Positions 1 through 9,477 of a DNA stretch of 64,000 nucleotides are shown piece by piece. Positions within the stretch are counted from its first letter, which is position 1. Each line of letters begins with the position of its first letter. The stretch spans positions 55,394,749-55,458,748 of the forward strand of contig CM059193.1 of assembly GCA_030323885.1 (NCBI GenBank), read 5' to 3'. Both the position numbers and the translations under genes were made by a program. The notes beneath the pieces were generated by a model, which was not told where the DNA came from, did not search any database, and saw nothing but the letters and a program-made list of their open reading frames with translations. Origin of the DNA: Branchipolynoe longqiensis (lineage: Eukaryota > Annelida > Polychaeta > Phyllodocida > Polynoidae).

Positions 1-43
1 ATCAGCAGTCAGCGGTTAAGGAGACTCAAGCTGCGCGAGATTT

Positions 44-90
44 GATATGGCCTTAGATGTTGCTAGGAGGTCAAACCCCCACAACAAACA
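44..90 (+). mobile_element. SINE-1 3' tail fragment
   Basis: The conserved SINE-1 tail (gatatggccttagatgttgc and an acaacaaaca end) is present and everything upstream is missing. This is a 5'-truncated relic. Confidence 0.6.
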
Positions 91-150
91 TGCATTGTGT
101 CCAAGGAGAAGTCAGTAATGGACAGGTACTTACTGGGCACCTTCCTAAGA

Positions 151-208
151 TTGTTTGTTTGTTTGTTGTTGTTTTACATCCTAGCAACATCTAAGGTCAT
201 ATCTAAGA
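151..208 (-). mobile_element. SINE-1 3' tail fragment
   Basis: A (TTTG)n run followed by tttacatcctagcaacatct is the reverse complement of the SINE-1 3' end, so this is a minus-strand tail-only copy. Confidence 0.6.
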
Positions 209-219
209 AGGGTGGTGTG

Positions 220-465
220 GTTGGTTGGTTGGTTGGTTGTTGGAGTTTTACGTCCTGGCAACATCTAAGGTCATATCAGGAGAGGTACTGACTTGTGACA
301 ATGCGCACTCATGGCTACTTTATTATAGCGCTGCTGCCCGCACCATGATGACCCTATATCACACAAGGTCACATAATCCTGATACTGTGCTAACCAGTCC
401 TTGTCCTATCCTATTAATGCCCAATGCTAAGCTAGGTAGCGAAAGTATCAATTTGATAAACCTCC
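220..465 (-). mobile_element. SINE-1 copy lacking its tRNA head
   Basis: The minus-strand SINE-1 tail (ttggttggttgttggagttt) and central body are readable up to the aagtatcaattt segment. The head that should follow is replaced by the heptamer array at 471. Confidence 0.7.
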
Positions 466-470
466 ATCCC

Positions 471-606
471 TACGCCCTACGCCCTACGCCCTACGCCCTA
501 CGCCCTACGCCCTACGCCCCACGCCCTACGCCCTATGCGCTACGCCCTACGCCCTACGCCCTACGCCCTACGCCCTACGCCCTACGCCCTACGCCCTACG
601 CCCTAC
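471..606. repeat. (TACGCCC)n heptamer array
   Basis: About 19 nearly perfect copies of the 7-mer TACGCCC, with single-base variants such as tacgcccca and tatgcgc. The unit resembles a C-rich telomeric-type heptamer but is not a known telomere repeat to me. It is interstitial and abuts a SINE-1 breakpoint. Confidence 0.9.
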
Positions 607-1035
607 ACCCCATACCCCACACCTTTACATCCCCAAAACCCCAAACCCTACACCCCTACCCCCCAAGCCCCCACCCCCAAACCCCCACACCAAACTGGTG
701 TATCTTGCTTGCTTTTGGGGGTTTCGTAACCTTACGACGGTAACCGGCTGCCAAACTGCAGCAATATAGAAAGGCTCCGATAAATCGTCCGCCCACTCCC
801 CCTACCCTCATCCCCCCCCCCCACCCTCCCGCCCCACTCCCCCCTACCCTCCCGTCTACCCTCCCCCCACACCCGCCAGCCCACCTCCCCCACTCCCCAC
901 CCTACCCTCCTCCCTACCCTTCCCCCACTCCCACCTACCCTCCTCCCTACCCTACCCCACTCCCCAAACCCCATCCTCCCTACCTGCCCCCCCCACTCCC
1001 CCAGCCCACCCTCCCCCCACTCCCCGAACCCAAAA
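607..1035. repeat. C-rich low-complexity tract
   Basis: A decayed continuation of the heptamer array (ccctacacccc variants) to about 705 is followed by a C/A/T tract built on ccactccccctaccct from about 785. Open frames here are compositional and not genes. Confidence 0.8.
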
Positions 1036-1058
1036 CGCCCTGTTTCGCTGGTTACCAA

Positions 1059-1191
1059 CTCTAGCATGCTCTAGCATATTCTAGCGTGCTCTAGCTCAAT
1101 CTAGCATGCTCTAGCGTACTCTATCATACTCTAGCGTACTCTATCATACTCTAGCATACTCTAGCACGCTCTAGCATACTCTAGCATACTT
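1059..1191. repeat. 10-bp minisatellite CTCTAGCATA
   Basis: About 13 units of a 10-mer (ctctagcata, with gcgt, tcat and cacg variants) stand in direct tandem. Confidence 0.9.
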
Positions 1192-1196
1192 GTACG

Positions 1197-1484
1197 AAGC
1201 CCTGGTCACATATCTGTTAGAGGACGTAGGTGAACGTAGTTGAGGCTAACATAGTTGAACGTAGTTGAACATATTTGAACTTAACCGCATCAGTACTTTA
1301 ACGTATTTATCTGTACCATAATGTATTTATCCATACCATAACGTATTTATCCGTACCAAAAGCTACCGTAACTTAACATATTTTAATATAGTTTAATGTA
1401 CTTACACCACGTTTGACCCACGTTAGCCTCCACTACGTTCCCTACGTTCAACTATGTCCACTAACGTGTATGTGACCGGGGTAT
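1197..1484. mobile_element. MITE-2-like element, decayed
   Basis: The left end reads ccctggtcacatatctgtta. The right end, read in reverse complement, gives ccccggtcacatacacgtta. The similarity runs about 50 bp inward to gaggctaac on both sides, which makes a long terminal inverted repeat. The interior has repeated cgtatttatc and gtagttgaac units. I could not fix a target duplication. Confidence 0.6.
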
Positions 1485-1493
1485 AAGGGAGCA

Positions 1494-1989
1494 TAGTCCG
1501 ATAAAAGCGTAACATTTTCCAAAGCGAAACACTCATCTAGATTACCGGACGCGGTGGCCGAATCGGTAGAGCGCAAACCTCCCGTGCGGAAGGTGGGGAG
1601 TTCAATTCCCGATCGAGTCAAACCAATGACTTACTAAATCGATGCTTGTCACTTACTAGCCGGGCGCTCGGCATTATTATCTTATCTAGATTTGAACGTA
1701 CATATTCAACTTAGATACGGGTGCACTTGTTAAGCATTTGTTTCTGCATATAATGGAACACTGTGGCAATTTAATAGAACCTGTTACTACAGAAGTCTGT
1801 GGTGTGCGAGTATTGGTGTGCTTGCCAAAACTAATTTTACATACTTGCCCTTCAAATACCCGCAAAGTTTACCATTTAAAACGAAGGTTACTTCGAGCTA
1901 AAGAAAGGTAGATTATAACGATCAATCTATTATATTTATCTCAGAAAAAGACAGAACCTCAAAACCATCGGACTATGCAACTTTAAAGA
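1494..1989 (+). mobile_element. MITE-1 copy carrying a nested SINE
   Basis: Begins catagtccgataaaa and ends catcggactatgcaactttaa, the matching inverted termini of MITE-1. The internal landmarks (gcttgccaaaactaatttta, tatatttatctcagaaaa) are in order. It is interrupted at 1544-1683 by a SINE-1 head. Confidence 0.8.
1544..1683 (+). mobile_element. SINE-1a head-only insertion with 9-bp TSD
   Basis: The tRNA-like head (gcggtggccgaatcggtaga, then the B-box-like gttcaattccc) and the first part of the SINE-1 body end at ggcattattatctt. It is bracketed by exact ATCTAGATT at 1535-1543 and 1684-1692. The 140-bp length within clean duplications means this copy was inserted short and was not eroded later. 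Confidence 0.85.
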
Positions 1990-2090
1990 TGGCAAGGGTG
2001 TCGGGAATCTTAATGGACTGTCACATGCACCGCCTGCCATGTGTTACACCCACGCGCCACCTAGCGAGGAAATGGAAAACCTGTGATCTC

Positions 2091-2397
2091 AAATTGGTAA
2101 GAGTGCAGCCTTCTCGTGCGGAATATTGGGTTTTTTAAATTCCGCTCAAATCAAACCAATGACTTGCAAAATTGATTCTTGTTGCTTCCTAGCCAGGCGC
2201 TCAGCATTATTAGGATAGGGCAAGGACTGGTTGGCTCCGTGTCAGGATAATGTTACTGAGTGGGATATCAGGTCATGGTGCTGGTGGCCTGTACTCCCAG
2301 TTAGACAGCACTATAAAGTCACCATGAGTGCACACTGTGACAAGTCGGTGCCCATCCTGATATGACCTTAGATGTTGCCAGGATGCAAGAGTCAAAC
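2091..2397 (+). mobile_element. SINE-1 copy with degenerate head
   Basis: The body and 3' tail follow the SINE-1 order: caaaccaatgactt, gcgctcagcattatta, tgagtgggatatcaggtcat, cctgatatgaccttagatgt. The head at about 2091-2150 is weakly recognisable. Confidence 0.75.
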
Positions 2398-2448
2398 AAT
2401 CTAGATTTGAACCAACATATCCAACTGAGATACTGGGACACTTATTAA
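2398..2448 (+). mobile_element. MITE-1 internal fragment
   Basis: A segment reading ctagatttgaaccaacatat then gatactgggacacttatt matches the MITE-1 interior. It is a remnant beside the next MITE-1 copy. Confidence 0.55.
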
Positions 2449-2850
2449 AGCTGCATAGTCAGATGAAGTATCAAATTTTCAAAACCAAAACAATTATCTC
2501 ATATTGATTCTACATATCTAACTTAAGCTGTGTTCACGCAAGCAGAGTTAAACCAATTTAGTTAAACTGGTTTAACTAATCCACCTCACAAACTGGTTTA
2601 CATGAAGTGAACTAGTTGAGTCACCTTAGTGCGAAACCGATTTAGCGGCACATTCACATATATGTTTTAAACCAGATTAGTTAAACCGGTTTAGTTAAAC
2701 CACTTTAATGTGTATGTGTGAACGTGGTTTATGAAACAGATGCATTTATTGCACATTTGTTTGTGCATAGACGGAAAACTGATTTAAATCAATAGAACTG
2801 TTGCTATTCCTGTTGCAGTTAACCTACCCATGCCTACCTGTGTATGTGGC
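2446..2850 (+). mobile_element. MITE-1 copy split by MITE-2
   Basis: Starts with TTAA-flanked agctgcatagtcagatgaag. It is interrupted at acatatctaactta by a MITE-2 and resumes as gatgcatttattgcacattt. The right terminus is lost by about 2850. Confidence 0.7.
2526..2728. mobile_element. MITE-2 copy, 203 bp, TTA duplications
   Basis: The ends are agctgtgttcacgcaagc and, in reverse complement, accacgttcacacatacac, each running inward to gtttaactaaac-like arms. TTA lies at 2523-2525 and 2729-2731. The surrounding MITE-1 is continuous when this segment is removed. The interior repeats aaaccggtttagttaaac-type palindromes. The TWA duplication suggests PIF/Harbinger ancestry (inference). Confidence 0.75.
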
Positions 2851-2891
2851 TCCTTACATGTGAAATAAACTCTAGTGTGAGTGAGCATATA

Positions 2892-3226
2892 GTTGGTTGG
2901 TTGTTGGAGTTTTACCTCCTGGCAACATCTAAGCTCATATCAAGATAGGTACAACGTGTGACAGTGTGCACTCATGGCGACTCTATAGTGTTGCCCCACC
3001 GGGAGACCAGTCTGCCAGCACCATGACCTGATATCCCACTCAATCACATTATCCTGACACTGAGCCAACCATTCCTTGCCCTGTCATAATAATTCTGAGT
3101 GCCTGGCTAGGATTAGGAAGCGACAAGTATCAATTTTGTAAGTCATTGGTTTGACTCGGCTAGTATTGAACTCGAACCTTCCGCGCGGGAGTTGTGCGCT
3201 CTACCGATTCGTCCACTGCATCCGGT
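2892..3226 (-). mobile_element. SINE-1a near-full copy
   Basis: Minus-strand SINE-1 from tail (gttggttggttgttggagtt) through the body to the head (ctaccgattcgtccactgca). Confidence 0.85.
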
Positions 3227-3418
3227 CATTTTCCAAAGCAAAAACACTGATTTACATTTGAACATTGACAAATATGTATTCAGACGAATACAAATATTTA
3301 CAACAAAAAAACACACAAAATAAATATATAAACCACTACAAGATAAGGAACTGCATGGTATGGGAATTTTATATATAGTGAATGGTAGACAGGAAGTGTG
3401 AACACTTATTTGTCTCTC
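3227..3418. other. MITE-1 fragment and AT-rich sequence
   Basis: Bases 3227-3262 match the MITE-1 interior (attttccaaagcaaaaacac). The rest is AT-rich with no recognised feature. Confidence 0.4.
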
Positions 3419-3736
3419 TTTTTTTTTTTTGGTACATTAGTTGTCCCAAGTAGGGGAAATCCCAGTCACAGTCGACTGGTCTTCCCAACTCCACTGCTGG
3501 TCGCTAGAAAGCCCGAGCCTACACTTTTACCGACCCAAGGGATTTTTAACCTCCCACACCACATAGACATGGTATGAGAGCAACCGGCCTTTGATGACGC
3601 TGTAAGTTATACACAGCGGTGGAAATCCAAATTGGCAGAGCTTGGGGCATAGGGAATCGAACCGCCGACCCTCAGATTAGGAGTCTGACCTAGAAAAAAA
3701 GTCAGACACTCTAACCACTCCGCCACAGAGAACGCC
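3419..3736 (-). mobile_element. SINE-2a full copy
   Basis: A poly-T start (the poly-A tail on the minus strand) is followed by ggtacattagttgt. The body is next, then the tRNA-like head read on minus as gtggcggagtggttagagtg with the B-box ggttcgattccc. The 3' tail is of the 2a type. Confidence 0.9.
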
Positions 3737-3839
3737 AATTATTATTACTTATTAATCAATGAGTAACAATAGAATGAAAGTTCAAGTCAATGAGCATTGA
3801 TCAAGACGCTATGGGTTCAAGTATAAAGATCCAGGCACT

Positions 3840-4215
3840 CAAACTTACCGACTTAGAGCTATGCGAGTGTAGGGATGGGTGGGCGGCCAAGAAAAGCCAT
3901 TTGGAGTTGATAGGTCGCCACCTCGGCGAGAAGTGCTGGAGGTAGCACAGGGTGCAACCGGAAGTGACGTCAGGGCGGGAGGTTCATTGTGTGCACTGTA
4001 TATGTCACCATATGTGGCAGGGCGCAGCAGGTGGCGACACCTCACGTGTTGGTTGGAAAGAGATCTGTAGTGTCGACTGGAAGTGTGGTCGGTCTTCCGA
4101 GAGCACACAGTTCAGAGGGCGCATGGTCCACCCCGGAAAAAGTACAACATTACAGAATCACAAACAAGAAACTCAAGGCCCAGGACCGGGAAAAGTGGAG
4201 AGCCCTTGTTCGTGG
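3840..4215 (+). other. Unassigned sequence with open frames
   Basis: Overlapping open frames run through here. One frame ending near 4227 reads KAQDREKWRALVRGLCPK, which resembles the extreme C-terminus of some non-LTR retrotransposon proteins (A-x-D-R-x-x-W-R). The match is too short to call. A CTCF-like motif (gcagcaggtggcgac) lies near 4025. Confidence 0.25.
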
Positions 4216-4320
4216 CCTATGCCCAAAGTTGGGCGGTAGGCGACACGTTCATTTACGACACGGCTGAGGAGGTGTTTGTGTGGATGGGCGCTGGCGCCTC
4301 AATGGGCAAAGAAGAAGAAG
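4216..4320 (+). pseudogene. Possible gelsolin-repeat fragment
   Basis: Translation gives GDTFIYDTAEEVFVWMGAGA followed by SMGKEEE. Gelsolin/villin repeats share the pattern D-x-F-I/L-x-D-T-x-x-x-(I/V)-(F/Y)-V-W-x-G-x-(G/A)-A-S-x-x-E-K/E (family knowledge). That family severs or caps actin in the cytoplasm. A possible splice acceptor (gcggtag) lies just upstream. The downstream donor (aagtac) is weak, and the frame runs straight into a MITE-1. It could be a lone exon, an orphan exon fragment or chance. No other gelsolin exons are visible nearby. Confidence 0.35.
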
Positions 4321-4357
4321 TACTATCTGTCCCTTGTCACGTACGAAGTACCAATGT

Positions 4358-4647
4358 TGCCAACTTAGACACTGGTGCACTTATTGAGCATCTTTTACCA
4401 CATAGAAGGGTTATACTAAGCCAATGTAATGGAACTTGTTACTGCTCCAGCCTGTGGGGCTTTGAGAAGCCTGCACACAAATTAATGTTGGAAGAATATA
4501 CAGTGTACTTAAATGATATCTCCCAAGTAAATCATTTTAAATCAAAGTTACGTCAAACTAAAGTAAGGTAGATAACAACGATCAACCGAATATATTTATC
4601 CCAGAAAAAGACAGAAACTCAAATCCATCACACTATGTAAACTTTAA
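4358..4647 (+). mobile_element. MITE-1 copy, 5'-truncated and diverged
   Basis: Matches MITE-1 from caacttagacactggtgcac through aagtaaggtagat and tatatttatcccagaaaa to a decayed terminus (cacactatgtaaactttaa). Confidence 0.7.
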
Positions 4648-4920
4648 GATTCAATGTGACAAATTGCAGGCAAGGGCCAGCAGAAACACAGGCACACGGC
4701 ACCTCGAGATTTGCTCCGTCGGCCCTCTGATTGTGTGGTCCCCACGCCACCCCCCTCCTCCATCTCATGGAGTCTTCACTTTGCGAGGTGAATGACAGAT
4801 GATTTGTCAATAAGAATGAGACTCAAACACTGGTGTGGCCACCGACAGCATCAGGGACAAGGTGGAGGGGGATGAGGTGGGGGGTGGGGATGGCAACATC
4901 TGGAGCTGGTTCCTGAGGGT
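4648..4920. other. No recognised feature
   Basis: Mixed-composition sequence with a G-rich patch near 4860-4890. I see no repeat family or convincing coding frame. Confidence 0.4.
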
Positions 4921-5637
4921 GTGATGGCTGGTGAGCCACGGTAAGCACTTGTGGGCATCTGCCATTGCTAGTGAGCAACTGTGAGCATATGTAAGTGCTG
5001 GTAAAAGTATGTATGAGCAGCTGCCATATTTAGTGGGCAGATGTGATTGCAAATGGACAGCAGTGAGCAGTTGTGAGCAGGTGTGAAAAGTGTGATCAGC
5101 TGTGAGGCTCTGAGTAGATGTGAGGATATGTGAGGATCTGTGAGTAGTTGTGAGCAGATGTGAACAGGTGTGAACAGCTGTGAGACAATGTGAGTAGGTG
5201 TGAACATATGTGGACTGTTGTGAGCAGATGTGAACAGGTGTGAGCAGCTGTGAGGCTCTGAGTAGATGTGAGGATCTGATTTGATGTGAGGATATGTGAG
5301 GATCTGTGAGTAGTTGTGAGCAGATATGAATAGGTATGAACAGTTGTGAGCAAATGTGAGTAGGTGTGAACATATGTGGACACTTCTGAGCAGGTGTGAG
5401 CAGGTGTGAGCAGGTGTGAGCAGCTGTGAAGAGCTGTGATCAGTTGGAAGAAGTTGTGAGCAGTTGTGAGCAGTTGTCATTGAAGGTGAGCATATATGAA
5501 CAACTATGAGCAGTTATGAGCAGCTGTATGTAGTTGTGAATGCTAGTGGGTAGGTGTGAGCAGGTGTGAGCAGGTGTGAGCAGGTGTGAGCAGGTGTGCA
5601 CATGTGTGAGCAGGTGTGAGCAGGTGTGAATGTTGTC
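4921..5637. repeat. ~10-bp array TGTGAGCAGG/TTG
   Basis: Tandem units of tgtgagcagg, tgtgagcagt and tgtgaacagg fill about 700 bp. Higher-order duplication is visible: gaggctctgagtagatgtga recurs near 5102 and 5250. Long Ser/His/Leu-rich minus frames here are compositional. Confidence 0.85.
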
Positions 5638-5768
5638 CAGTCCTGAAGCTTAAAAATGAGACGTTCAGAGGAATAAAGTATTTGCAAAATAAAAATAAAA
5701 GAGTAACAAACAAACCCCTTCTCAACCTATCTATCCCCTCAAATCCACATATCGACACCAACACACTT
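5638..5768. other. A-rich unassigned sequence
   Basis: Contains gaggaataaagtatttgc, an AATAAA-type polyadenylation hexamer, but no gene leads into it. It may be the 3' end of a retroposon. Confidence 0.25.
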
Positions 5769-6236
5769 CAAACTCAGACACCCACCCCTCCACCCCAATC
5801 AAAACAGCCCCCCCACCCACACACGCATGCTGCACACAACCCTCCACACAACCCTCCAAACACTCCCCCAAACACCCATCTACACACACCCTTCACCCAT
5901 ACATCAACTCCTCCACCGCTACACCCACCCACATCTCCACCCACCCGTCCATCCATCCTCCACCCAGCCCAACACACACCCTACCACCCACTCCTCCACA
6001 CCCCTCCACACCCACCATCCACACCCTCCTTCAACCACCTTAGACCCACCCGTCCACCCACCTCCTCACACAACTCTCCACCATCCTCTCCACCCACCTG
6101 TCCACCCTCCATCCACCCCTCCACCACGTCTCCACCCATCTCTCCACCCATATCTCCACTCACCCCTCCACCCACCCCTCCACCCACCCCTCCACCCACC
6201 TCTTCACCCACCTCTCCGCCCACCTCTCCACCTTCT
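5769..6236. repeat. CCACCCACCTC pyrimidine-rich array
   Basis: Degenerate ccacccacctctccacccac units run for about 470 bp. The Pro/His/Thr-rich frames are low complexity and not genes. Confidence 0.8.
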
Positions 6237-6237
6237 G

Positions 6238-6524
6238 TAGAGTCAAACCAATGACACACACCCGGAATCCACACATCATCAAGTCCTCCACCACTTGTTG
6301 CTTCCTAGCCTGTCACTTGGCATTAATACGATAGGGCAATGACTGGTTCTCTTAGTGTCAGGATAACTTCACTCAATCGGATATCGGGTCATGGTGCTGG
6401 CGGCCTAATTTCCCAGTGGGGCAGCACTATAAAGTCAGCATGAGTGCGCACTGTCACAAGTCGGAACCCGTCCTGATATGACCTTAGATGTTGCCAGGGC
6501 GCAAAATTCGAACAACTAACCAAC
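6238..6524 (+). mobile_element. SINE-1 copy lacking its head
   Basis: Begins at gagtcaaaccaatgac, where the upstream array replaces the head. It runs through cactataaagtcagcatgag to the tail gatgttgccagggcgcaaaa. Confidence 0.75.
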
Positions 6525-6735
6525 TCCACCCACCCTCCACCCACCCTCCCACCGCCCCACCCGCCCCCTACCTCCCCACCCACCCCCTACCTCCCCACCC
6601 ACCCCCTACCTCCCCACCCACCGTCCCACATCCCCACCCACCCTCCCACCTCCCCACCGACCTTCCCACCCTTCCACCTACCCACCCACCCACCTCCCCA
6701 GCTACCCATCTGCACCTGCACCCACCCTCTTCAGC
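6525..6735. repeat. CCACCCACCC/CCTACCTCC array
   Basis: C-rich tandem sequence directly after the SINE-1 accaac tail. The array may have grown out of that (CCAAC)n tail. Confidence 0.75.
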
Positions 6736-7030
6736 CTACCCGACCACCTTGCCCTTACCAGTCTCCCACCTGTGCCTGGCGTTCCACCTAATGACCCGCT
6801 GGTCTCTGGACAGTTTGCCCGTGGGCCTGGGACGACCTTGAGGCTGGGCCAAGGTCAACAAGCACTCAGTGGCAGCAACCACCACTCATGTCTGGCGATT
6901 CCCGCCCTGTGATTGTCTGAGGGTCTACAAGGACTCTGTGTGAACTTCACAAAGCATTCACTTCATCACTTCATCGCTTCATCTGAGCAAAATATCCACT
7001 GCATAGAAATCAGATTCATTGATGAGGTTA
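6736..7030. other. No recognised feature
   Basis: Unique-looking sequence with a short cttcatcacttcatcgcttc repeat near 6960. The open frame over it starts in the C-rich array. Confidence 0.35.
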
Positions 7031-7673
7031 GCGCTTAAAGTTGCTTAGTCCGATGGTTTTGAGTTTCTGTCATTTTCTGAGATAGATATTTTTTTTTATT
7101 TTTTTTTGTTTTTGTGACAAGTTTTTTATTCTGCCCATAATGTATAAGCTCCCGTGAGGGTGTTTGTTTTCAACGCTGGACAGCTGTGATACTGGATTGG
7201 TCTGGTCCCGCACTCAGGAGTCTTTACCTGATCTTTCTCGGGCCAACCTTTGCGGTTTTGGGTGTTAGTAGTTTCTATATTAGTTTTTTTTTTAATTTTC
7301 AAGTTTTTTCCTAACCTGTTTATGATAGCTTAGCCTACTATGTACATCTATGCAGATGACATACAGGCCTTAGATTGGTCACTCTAATATACTTCACTTT
7401 AATTTGAAGTAACTTTGATTTTTAATGGCTAAGTTTTTATATATTTGAAGTGCAATGGTGCAAAATTAGTTTTGGCATGCTTGCCAAAACTCTGATACCA
7501 TAGGCTTTAGCAGTTACAGGTTCTATTAAATTGTCCAAGTATTCCCTTCTATGTGGTGACAAATGTTTAATAAATGCACCAGTATCTAAGTTAGATTTGT
7601 AGAATCAAATCTAGGTAATTGTTTTGGTTTTGGAAATTTGATGTTTTCATCGGACTATGCAGCTTTAATGAGG
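7031..7673 (-). mobile_element. MITE-1 copy with a ~280-bp insertion
   Basis: The left end is ttaaagttgcttagtccgat. The right end is catcggactatgcagcttta. The segment from about 7095 to 7372 is foreign: T-rich flanks, with tgcccataatgtataagctc inside. Part of that foreign segment resembles sequence near 37800 (tgcccataacggataagtgt). Confidence 0.75.
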
Positions 7674-8072
7674 TTGGCTTTTAAAGTTGCATTGTCCGAT
7701 GGTTTTGAGTTTCTGTCATTTTCTGAAATAAATATCAGAGTCAGGATAATATGACTGAGTGGGATATCAGATCATGGTGCTGGTGGCATGATTTCCCAGT
7801 GGGGCAGCACTATAAAGTCGCCATGAGTGAGTTCTGTCACAAGAGGGTACCGTCCTGATATGACCTTAGATGTTGCCAGGATGTAAAACTCCAACAACCA
7901 TCCTTACACAGCCTGAACTCACTTTTATTTAAAATGCCTAAGTTTTGAAATATTTGAAGTGTGACCAGGCCAAAACTCAGACGCCGTAGACTTCTGCAGT
8001 AACGGGTTCTATTCAATTGCCTCAGGTATTCCCTTCTATTTGTGACGACAAATATTTACTAGGTGCATCTGT
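7674..8072 (-). mobile_element. MITE-1 copy split by SINE-1 tail half
   Basis: Starts as ttgcattgtccgatggtttt, is split at 7735-7905 by a SINE-1 3' half, and resumes as tatttgaagtgtgaccaggc. The far terminus is lost at the G/T array. Confidence 0.7.
7735..7905 (+). mobile_element. SINE-1 3' half, 5'-truncated
   Basis: Runs from gagtcaggataatatgactg to aaaactccaacaaccatcc with no head or 5' body. It is nested in MITE-1. Confidence 0.8.
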
Positions 8073-8082
8073 ATTTAACTTA

Positions 8083-8320
8083 AATGTGGGAGTGGGGGAG
8101 GTGGTGTGGGGTGGGGGTGGGGGCTGGGGTTGGGGTGGGGAGTGGGGGTAAGGTGGGGTGGAGGTGGGGGTTGGGGTGGGGAGTGGGGGTCTCGGTTGGG
8201 GTGGGGAGTGGGGGGTCGGGGTTGGGTTTGGGGTGGGGATGGAGGGGTAGAGGGTTGCGGGTGGGGGTGGGGGATGTGGTGTTGGTGAGTTGGTGTGGGG
8301 ACTGGGGGGGGGGGACTTTT
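8083..8320. repeat. GGGGT-rich array
   Basis: gtgggggtggggttgggg-type units form a strongly strand-asymmetric G/T tract with many runs of three or more G, so G-quadruplex folding is plausible. Gly/Val/Trp-rich frames are compositional. Confidence 0.85.
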
Positions 8321-8526
8321 CACTGTATCAAGTGACTAAAATTCCTCTGATGCTGCACTTGCCAACACTCACACATTCTCCTGTCTGCTCAGATCATACA
8401 AGAAGCCTAATGGCTGTCACCCTCTAAACTACTTCTTACCCACCAGATAAAGTTGCACAGACTGATTGTTTTAAGTTTGTGTCATTTTCTGAGATAAATA
8501 TATTAGGTTGATTGTTATAATCTGTG

Positions 8527-8843
8527 GTGTTCTCTGTGGCCATGTGGGCAGAGTGATTAGAGTGTCTGACTTTTTTCTAGGTCGGACGCCTAATCTGAAG
8601 ATCAGTGGTTCGATTCCCTGTGCCCCCAGCTCTGCCAATTTGGATTTCCACCGCTGTGTATAACTTACAGCGTCATCAAAGACCGGTTGCTCTCATAATA
8701 TGTTCATGTGGTGTTGGAGGTTAAAAATCCCTTGGGTCGGTTAAAGTGTAGGCTCGGGCTTTCTATCGACAAACTGTCTAATGGTGAAAACAAGTCTATT
8801 CAGACTTATCCATGATGGGCAGTATAAATCTTCAAGAAATCTA
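8527..8843 (+). mobile_element. SINE-2b copy
   Basis: The SINE-2 head (ctctgtggccatgtgg, gtgtctgacttttttctagg, ggttcgattccc) and body are followed by the 2b tail (caagtctattcagacttatc, aaatcttcaa). Confidence 0.85.
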
Positions 8844-9050
8844 CCTTACTTTACTTTGAAGTAACTTTTAGTTTAAATAGCTAAGTATTGAGATATTTGA
8901 AGCGCAACCATGCAAACTTAATTTTGGCAGGCATGACAAAACTCTCGATGGCATAGGCTTCTGCAGTAACAGGTTCTGTTAAATTGTCTCAGTATTCCCT
9001 TCTATGTGGTGACACATGCTTAATAAGTACACCAGTATAGAAGTTAGATA

Positions 9051-9278
9051 TGAATAGTTCAGTTGCAAAAACCCTGTAAACGCCAAAAATTGGGATAAAC
9101 ATTGGAATCAAACCTACAAACGCTTTTATTTTTACATTTCCTACTTAGTTTGTCATTCCTCATAATCATGTCATCACAACAAAAGTGGAATGAGTCAGAA
9201 TTAAAATTATTTTCAGGTAAAAATCTGTTATTTTAATTACATTTTTGGATTGGCGTTTACTGGCACCTGAACTCTTCA
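9051..9278. mobile_element. MITE-3 copy flanked by TA
   Basis: The inverted termini are tgaatagttcagttgc and, from the right end, tgaagagttcaggtgcc, followed on both sides by gtaaacgcca. TA sits at 9049-9050 and 9279-9280. It is inserted in MITE-1. TA targets suggest Tc1/mariner-type mobilisation (inference). Confidence 0.7.
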
Positions 9279-9477
9279 TATGTAGAATTAAATCTAGATA
9301 ATTGATTTGGTTTTGAAAATTTGACGCTTCATTGGATTATTGAGCTTTAAGAGGCGTCTCCCTGATCTCATTGAAGCTGCTTAATCCAATGAAAACATCG
9401 AATTTCTGTTTAATCCGCTGAGGTCACAATAGCTGGGTCGCACGTAAGCTACCACAGGGGGGTGGCCACTAGCCATC

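Larger units (their letters stand above)
8453..9352 (-). mobile_element. MITE-1 copy with two nested elements
   Basis: From taaagttgcacagactgatt to tggattattgagctttaa. Removing SINE-2b at 8527-8843 and MITE-3 at 9051-9278 restores an ordinary MITE-1 interior order. Confidence 0.75.

Noticed and set aside
1544..1620. tRNA gene
   Set aside because: A- and B-box-like sequences are clear, but this and the ~30 similar heads are followed by SINE bodies and lack a proper acceptor stem. They are SINE heads.
4807..5480. Ser/His/Leu-rich minus ORFs of 170-188 codons
   Set aside because: Derived from the TGTGAGCAGG array. Three shifted frames are all open.
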